From: Flavobacterium psychrophilum | GTDB lineage: Bacteria; Bacteroidota; Bacteroidia; Flavobacteriales; Flavobacteriaceae | Direction of reading: 5' to 3' | DNA length: 21,763 nt | Assembly (NCBI GenBank): GCA_945879625.1 | Contig: CAMCVA010000017.1 | Location: forward strand, 1 to 21,763 | Shown: positions 18,350-21,763 of the stretch, one piece after another | Numbering within the stretch: the first letter of the stretch is position 1 | How the letters are laid out: every line of letters starts with the position of its first letter | Notes under the pieces: model-generated | Databases searched by the model: none | The model's input: the letters and a program-made list of their open reading frames with translations, nothing else | What the model was told of the DNA's origin: nothing | Position numbers and translations under genes: made by a program

Positions 18350-18353
18350 GGCT

Positions 18354-18387
18354 CAAAGATATATTTTTTCTTTTTTAGCTTTTCAAA
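18354..18387 (-). promoter_or_regulatory. Promoter of the small lipoprotein gene
   Basis: On the minus strand, TTTG (18387-18384), then 22 bases, then TATCTTTG (18361-18354). This matches both Bacteroidota elements (TTTG at -33 and TAnnTTTG at -7) with acceptable spacing. The -7 element ends only four bases before the ATG (18349), so the message would have almost no 5' leader. Confidence 0.6.
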
Positions 18388-18442
18388 AATGCACCATTTC
18401 ACCGTTGTTTTTATTCGGTTAATTCGCAAATAAAAATCGCAA

Positions 18443-18479
18443 TTTGCTGCCGTTCGTTTACTGGAAATTATTATTTTTG
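18443..18479 (+). promoter_or_regulatory. Candidate promoter of sucC
   Basis: TATTTTTG (18472-18479) matches TAnnTTTG exactly, 33 bases before the sucC ATG. TTTG at 18443-18446 could be the -33 element, though the 25-base spacing is two longer than usual. That TTTG lies in the second arm of a short inverted repeat, GCAAAT (18426-18431) / ATTTGC (18442-18447), which could be an operator or chance. Confidence 0.5.
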
Positions 18480-18512
18480 TGGCACTTTTTAAAAGTCAAA
18501 TTTAACTGCATT

Positions 18513-19709
18513 ATGGATATACACGAATACCAAGGAAAAGAAATTTTATCGAGCTATGGCGTAAAAGTACAACGCGGCTATGTGGCCAATAATCCACAAG
18601 AAGCGGTTGCTGCAGCCAAACAACTTACTGCCGAAACCGGAACAGGTTGGCACGTAATTAAAGCACAAGTGCATGCTGGTGGACGTGGAAAAGGTGGTGG
18701 CGTAAAATTGGCCAAAAACCTACAGCAAGTAGAAGAATTAGCCGAGCAAATTATTGGCATGCAGTTGATTACTCCACAAACTTCAGCCGAAGGCAAAAAA
18801 GTACACAAAGTTTTGGTCGCTGAAGATGTGTATTATCCTGGAGAAAGTGAAACTTCAGAATTCTATATATCGGTATTATTAAACCGCGGAAAAGGACGCA
18901 ACATGATCATGTATTCTACCGAAGGCGGAATGGATATCGAAGAAGTAGCCGAGAAAACACCTCATTTAATTTTCACCGAAGAAATTGATCCAACCGTTGG
19001 ATTACAAGGGTTTCAAGCGCGCAGAATTGCTTTCAATTTAGGTCTTTCGGGAACTGCTTTCAAAGAAATGACTCAGTTTGTACCCGCATTATATAACGCC
19101 TACATTGGCTGCGATGCAACTATGTTTGAAATTAATCCGGTTTTAAAAACATCCGACAATAAAATTATCGCGGTAGATGCCAAAGTAAATTTGGACGACA
19201 ACGCCTTATACCGTCACCCGAAATACGCTGAAATGCGTGATGTGCGCGAAGAAAACCCCATTGAAGTAGAAGCCAAAGAGGCCGGTTTGAATTATGTAGA
19301 TTTAGATGGAACCGTGGGTTGTATGGTAAACGGAGCTGGATTGGCGATGGCTACTATGGATTTGATTAAATACGCTGGTTTTGAACCTGCGAATTTCTTG
19401 GACGTAGGAGGTACAGCCGATGCGAAACGTGTGGAATTGGCTTTCCGCATCATTTTGAAAGATCCGAATGTAAAAGCCATTTTGATCAATATTTTTGGAG
19501 GAATTGTGCGTTGCGACCGTGTGGCCCAAGGTGTAGTTGATGCCTATGTAAATATGGGAGACGCCATTAAAGTGCCAATTATCGTGCGTTTACAAGGAAC
19601 CAATGCCGAGATTGCCAAAGAATTAATTGACAATTCAGGGATGCCAATCTTATCTGCAGTTGAATTTCAAGAAGCGGCCGATCAAGTACAAAAAGCATTA
19701 CAAGGCTAA
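18513..19709 (+). CDS. sucC: Succinate-CoA ligase (ADP-forming) beta subunit
   Basis: Beta subunit of succinyl-CoA synthetase (TCA cycle), which makes succinate and ATP or GTP from succinyl-CoA with the alpha subunit SucD. It has 398 residues from ATG 18513 (MDIHEYQGKEIL). The frame is open 23 codons further upstream, but that stretch contains the promoter. The ATP-grasp domain shows VHAGGRGKGGGVKLAKNL; Asn208 in EINPVLK and Asp222 in AVDAKVN are the metal-binding pair. The C-terminal ligase-CoA domain carries LINIFGGIVRCDRVAQG, the region of the nucleotide/phosphate site. sucD is not adjacent: a strong terminator follows and the next gene is on the other strand. Nucleotide specificity is not clear. 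Confidence 0.97.
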   Translation: MDIHEYQGKEILSSYGVKVQRGYVANNPQEAVAAAKQLTAETGTGWHVIKAQVHAGGRGKGGGVKLAKNLQQVEELAEQIIGMQLITPQTSAEGKKVHKVLVAEDVYYPGESETSEFYISVLLNRGKGRNMIMYSTEGGMDIEEVAEKTPHLIFTEEIDPTVGLQGFQARRIAFNLGLSGTAFKEMTQFVPALYNAYIGCDATMFEINPVLKTSDNKIIAVDAKVNLDDNALYRHPKYAEMRDVREENPIEVEAKEAGLNYVDLDGTVGCMVNGAGLAMATMDLIKYAGFEPANFLDVGGTADAKRVELAFRIILKDPNVKAILINIFGGIVRCDRVAQGVVDAYVNMGDAIKVPIIVRLQGTNAEIAKELIDNSGMPILSAVEFQEAADQVQKALQG

Positions 19710-19730
19710 TAATTACCTTTTATACAAATA

Positions 19731-19758
19731 AAAAAGTCCTGAGTAATCAGGACTTTTT
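19731..19758. terminator. Bidirectional terminator shared by sucC and the DUF1456 gene
   Basis: A perfect 12-bp stem, AAAAAGTCCTGA (19731-19742) / TCAGGACTTTTT (19747-19758), with a GTAA loop. A-runs and T-runs flank both sides, so it can terminate transcription from both directions. Its right arm contains the stop codon and last codons of the minus-strand DUF1456 gene. Confidence 0.88.
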
Positions 19759-20211
19759 GTTTTTACCGTTGTTGAATCTTACTTTTTCAACCACTTGAAT
19801 TTTAGCCACCGGTTTCTTTTCGCGTGACTTGGGATTGGAAGCTTTTTTTACGCCACTCGATTTGGCATTACCATATGATTTTTTAGGATCGGTTTTGGGA
19901 GTTGGTTTGAATTCGGCTCTTGTAGCAAAATTGGCTTTCACCGGAATCTCTGCTTTGTGTTGGGCCAATACCTCATTCGGGTTTTTTGGATTTTCTTTGG
20001 TACCGCGCAAATGAATAACCAAACCATTCAAGAAATTGCGTAACACTTGGTCGCCACATTCCATATAATCAGCGTGGTCGGCATTGCGAAAGAGGTTGCC
20101 AATTTCGCCTTTGGACATTCTAAAATCGACCAAGGCCAAGATGTCTATAATTTGATCGTCACGCAGCATCAAGGCCACGCGCAGTTTTTTGAAAATATCG
20201 TTGTTGTTCAC
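19747..20211 (-). CDS. DUF1456 (YehS-like) protein with basic tail
   Basis: 154 residues starting at GTG 20211; the N-terminus MNNNDIFKKLRVALMLRDDQ fits the family, so GTG is the likely start. Residues 1-70 form one DUF1456 domain (ILALVDFRMSKGEIGNLF, then MECGDQVLRNFLNGLV). E. coli YehS, as I recall it, has two such domains; this one resembles the second (ECGDQFLRYFLRGL there). The remaining ~80 residues are Lys/Pro/Ser-rich and probably disordered (PTPKTDPKKSYGNAKSSG, ending NNGKNKKS), suggesting nucleic-acid contact. Function unknown; cytoplasmic, no signal. Its last three codons form one arm of the shared terminator. Confidence 0.88.
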   Translation of the reverse strand: MNNNDIFKKLRVALMLRDDQIIDILALVDFRMSKGEIGNLFRNADHADYMECGDQVLRNFLNGLVIHLRGTKENPKNPNEVLAQHKAEIPVKANFATRAEFKPTPKTDPKKSYGNAKSSGVKKASNPKSREKKPVAKIQVVEKVRFNNGKNKKS

Positions 20212-20220
20212 GGGTGTATA

Positions 20221-20248
20221 GTTATGAATTATGAGTTTTGAGTTATGA
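20221..20248. repeat. Four degenerate 7-base tandem repeats
   Basis: GTTATGA, ATTATGA, GTTTTGA and GTTATGA follow head to tail in the 54-base gap between the DUF1456 and esterase genes; a fifth unit begins with GTT and then diverges. The 7-base unit puts stops or frame changes in all frames and fits no gene. It may be a slipped-strand repeat or the leader of the DUF1456 gene. Confidence 0.6.
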
Positions 20249-20265
20249 GTTGGGGTCAGTATTAA

Positions 20266-21066
20266 TTAGAAGAGCCAAAGGTAGGCTTTTACAAATCCAT
20301 CCCGCCATAATTTTTCGTTGTGTTGGCCACCGGGCACAATTTTAAGTTTGTTGAGATTCAAACAATAGCAGCGTTTTTCGTTGATGGCATATTCTAAGCG
20401 TTTGATGTCACGCACCATATTTTCACTTTCTTGTTCTCCGCACAGCAAATAGACCTTGGCTTTAAACTCGGGCAATTCCTTGAAGTCGCTGAAGATTTGT
20501 TCCGAAAACCATAAGGAAGGGGAGAAAACGCCGGCTTTGCCAAATACGTTGGGGTATTTCATTACGGCATATAAAGAAACCAATCCGCCCAAGGAACTGC
20601 CTAGAATACAGGTGTTTTTTGCATCAGTTTTGGTTCGGTACTTTTTGTCGATTTCGGGTTTGAGTGTGTGGATGATAAAATCCAAGTAGGCCTCCGCCTT
20701 ACCGCCACCGTATTGTTCGTTTTGGTAAGGCGTGAGTTCGTCGAGGCGTTTTTCGTTGCCGTGTTCGATACCTACGACGATTACTTGCGCGTTGAGGCTG
20801 TCGAGTTTTTCGTCGATGTTCCACTCGCCGGCATAGGACGTTTGGGCATCAAATAGATTTTGTGCATCGTGAACGTACAATACTAGATATCGTTTTTTGC
20901 TTTGGGTATAGTTCGCTGGCGTATAAATCCAAATTTTGCGATTGGTATAATGTACACTATCGGCAAGGAATATAGTCGATACATTTTTGGAAACAGAATT
21001 GGATTGCGCCAAGACCATGCCAAAACTGCCCAAAAGAAAGAGGCCAAAACAAAGAAAATGTTTCAT
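20266..21066 (-). CDS. Secreted alpha/beta-hydrolase, putative esterase (esterase D / enterochelin-esterase-like)
   Basis: 266 residues with signal peptide MKHFLCFGLFLLGSFGMVLAQ, cleavage likely near Ala20. The body is the putative-esterase alpha/beta-hydrolase fold: YLVLYVHDAQNLFD, GEWNIDEKLD, nucleophile Ser158 in the elbow LGSSLGG (GxSxG), VFGKAGVFSPSLWF, and the likely catalytic His249 in GGQHNEKLW; the acid is probably Glu or Asp near LLCGEQESEN. Relatives include feruloyl/acetyl esterases and siderophore esterases (IroE, Fes-like), so substrate cannot be fixed. The ATG follows the uvrB stop with no gap, so it is probably carried on the uvrB transcript, although its role (extracytoplasmic ester hydrolysis) has no link to DNA repair. 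Confidence 0.87.
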   Translation of the reverse strand: MKHFLCFGLFLLGSFGMVLAQSNSVSKNVSTIFLADSVHYTNRKIWIYTPANYTQSKKRYLVLYVHDAQNLFDAQTSYAGEWNIDEKLDSLNAQVIVVGIEHGNEKRLDELTPYQNEQYGGGKAEAYLDFIIHTLKPEIDKKYRTKTDAKNTCILGSSLGGLVSLYAVMKYPNVFGKAGVFSPSLWFSEQIFSDFKELPEFKAKVYLLCGEQESENMVRDIKRLEYAINEKRCYCLNLNKLKIVPGGQHNEKLWRDGFVKAYLWLF

Positions 21067-21763
21067 CTACAGTTGTTTTTGTAAAGCGCTAATTTCATCT
21101 CTCAACTTGGCCGCCTGCATAAAATCCAATTCTTTGGCTGATTTTTCCATGGCTTTCCGTTTTTCGCGGATGCGTTTATCTATTTCCCCTTTGGTCAAAT
21201 ATTCCGGCGCTGGTTCGGCTACTTTTGTTATTTCCCAGCCCAATTCGGCATCGATGAGCGGGTGTTTGGTAAATGCACTTTCTATTTTCTTCGACAACGC
21301 CTGCGGCACAAGCCCGTGAACGGTATTGAATTGCATTTGTTTGTTGCGACGGTAGGTGGTTTCGTCGATGGTTTTTTGCATGCTTACTGTGACCTTGTCG
21401 GCATAGAGTATCGCTTTTCCATTCAAGTTACGGGCAGCACGTCCTATCGTTTGCGTCAACGAGCGGTGGCTGCGCAAAAAGCCTTCTTTGTCCGCGTCTA
21501 AAATGGCAACCAACGAAACTTCCGGCAAATCCAAGCCTTCGCGCAGTAAATTCACCCCAATCAATACGTCAAATATTCCTTTACGCAAGTCTTGCATAAT
21601 TTCGATGCGCTCCAAAGTGTCTACTTCCGAGTGAATGTAGCGGCAGCGAATGCTCACTTTAGTCAAATATTTAGCCAATTCCTCGGCCATGCGTTTGGTC
21701 AAAGTAGTCACCAACACGCGTTCGTCTACTTCTGCCCGTTGCTGAATTTCTTCAATCAAATCA
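21067..21763 (-). CDS. uvrB: Excinuclease ABC subunit UvrB (C-terminal part; 5' end off the window)
   Basis: Damage-verifying helicase-like subunit of UvrABC nucleotide excision repair, cytoplasmic. The gene enters from the right edge, so only about the last 232 residues are seen. These cover helicase domain 2 ([19 protein letters not shown], then [20 protein letters not shown], and the arginine-finger motif QTIGRAARN), the [10 protein letters not shown] and TTYRRNKQM segments, and the C-terminal UVR motif ([20 protein letters not shown]) that contacts UvrA/UvrC. The internal TTG at 21759 codes for Leu and is not a start. It is immediately followed by the esterase gene. The visible part shows no break or frameshift. 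Confidence 0.97.
   Translation of the reverse strand, partial: DLIEEIQQRAEVDERVLVTTLTKRMAEELAKYLTKVSIRCRYIHSEVDTLERIEIMQDLRKGIFDVLIGVNLLREGLDLPEVSLVAILDADKEGFLRSHRSLTQTIGRAARNLNGKAILYADKVTVSMQKTIDETTYRRNKQMQFNTVHGLVPQALSKKIESAFTKHPLIDAELGWEITKVAEPAPEYLTKGEIDKRIREKRKAMEKSAKELDFMQAAKLRDEISALQKQL

Noticed and set aside
18444..18512. Upstream extension of sucC by 23 codons
   Set aside because: The stretch contains the TATTTTTG promoter element, and SucC proteins begin with the MDIHEYQGKEIL-like sequence at 18513.

Overview
The window is almost certainly chromosomal DNA of a member of the Bacteroidota, most likely Flavobacteriaceae and probably Flavobacterium or a close relative. Four observations support this. 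A gliding-motility peptidyl-prolyl isomerase resembling GldI is present. A secreted subtilase ends in a type IX secretion (T9SS) sorting domain. Several upstream regions carry the Bacteroidota -7 element TAnnTTTG. The genes I checked lack a Shine-Dalgarno sequence in their A-rich leaders. Coding density is very high, most gaps are under 60 bases, and no intergenic stretch exceeds about 200 bases. I saw no transposon, phage, CRISPR, tRNA or rRNA gene.

Layout. From 1 to 3544 all genes are on the minus strand: exbB, exbD and crcB overlap one another, followed by nrnA, gldI and a cyclophilin lipoprotein cut by the left edge. At 3545-3745 lies a divergent control region with two DnaA-box-like 9-mers. 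From 3746 to 16440 eleven plus-strand genes follow: guaA, a triple-LysM protein fused to a periplasmic-binding-protein-like domain, an OsmC-family gene, a DUF3820 gene, pyrG, yidC, a MORN-variant secreted protein, mnmA, a T9SS subtilase, a nitronate monooxygenase-like flavoenzyme and a small secreted protein of unknown function. An alkaline phosphatase and a small lipoprotein follow on the minus strand, ending tail to tail with the plus genes at 16440/16441 with no gap. sucC is on the plus strand and ends at a bidirectional terminator. The window closes with three minus-strand genes: a DUF1456 gene, an esterase and the 3' part of uvrB.

Functions. Most genes are core housekeeping: GMP and CTP synthesis, membrane protein insertion, tRNA thiolation, the TCA cycle, nucleotide excision repair and pAp/nanoRNA turnover. 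Mixed in are envelope genes typical of the phylum (ExbB/ExbD, GldI, the LysM fusion, the T9SS cargo, lipoproteins). I see no clear sign of a new defence, mobile or biosynthetic system. The best leads are the LysM/binding-protein fusion, the DnaA-box pair at guaA, two promoters placed almost on the start codon, and a terminator built into a stop codon.
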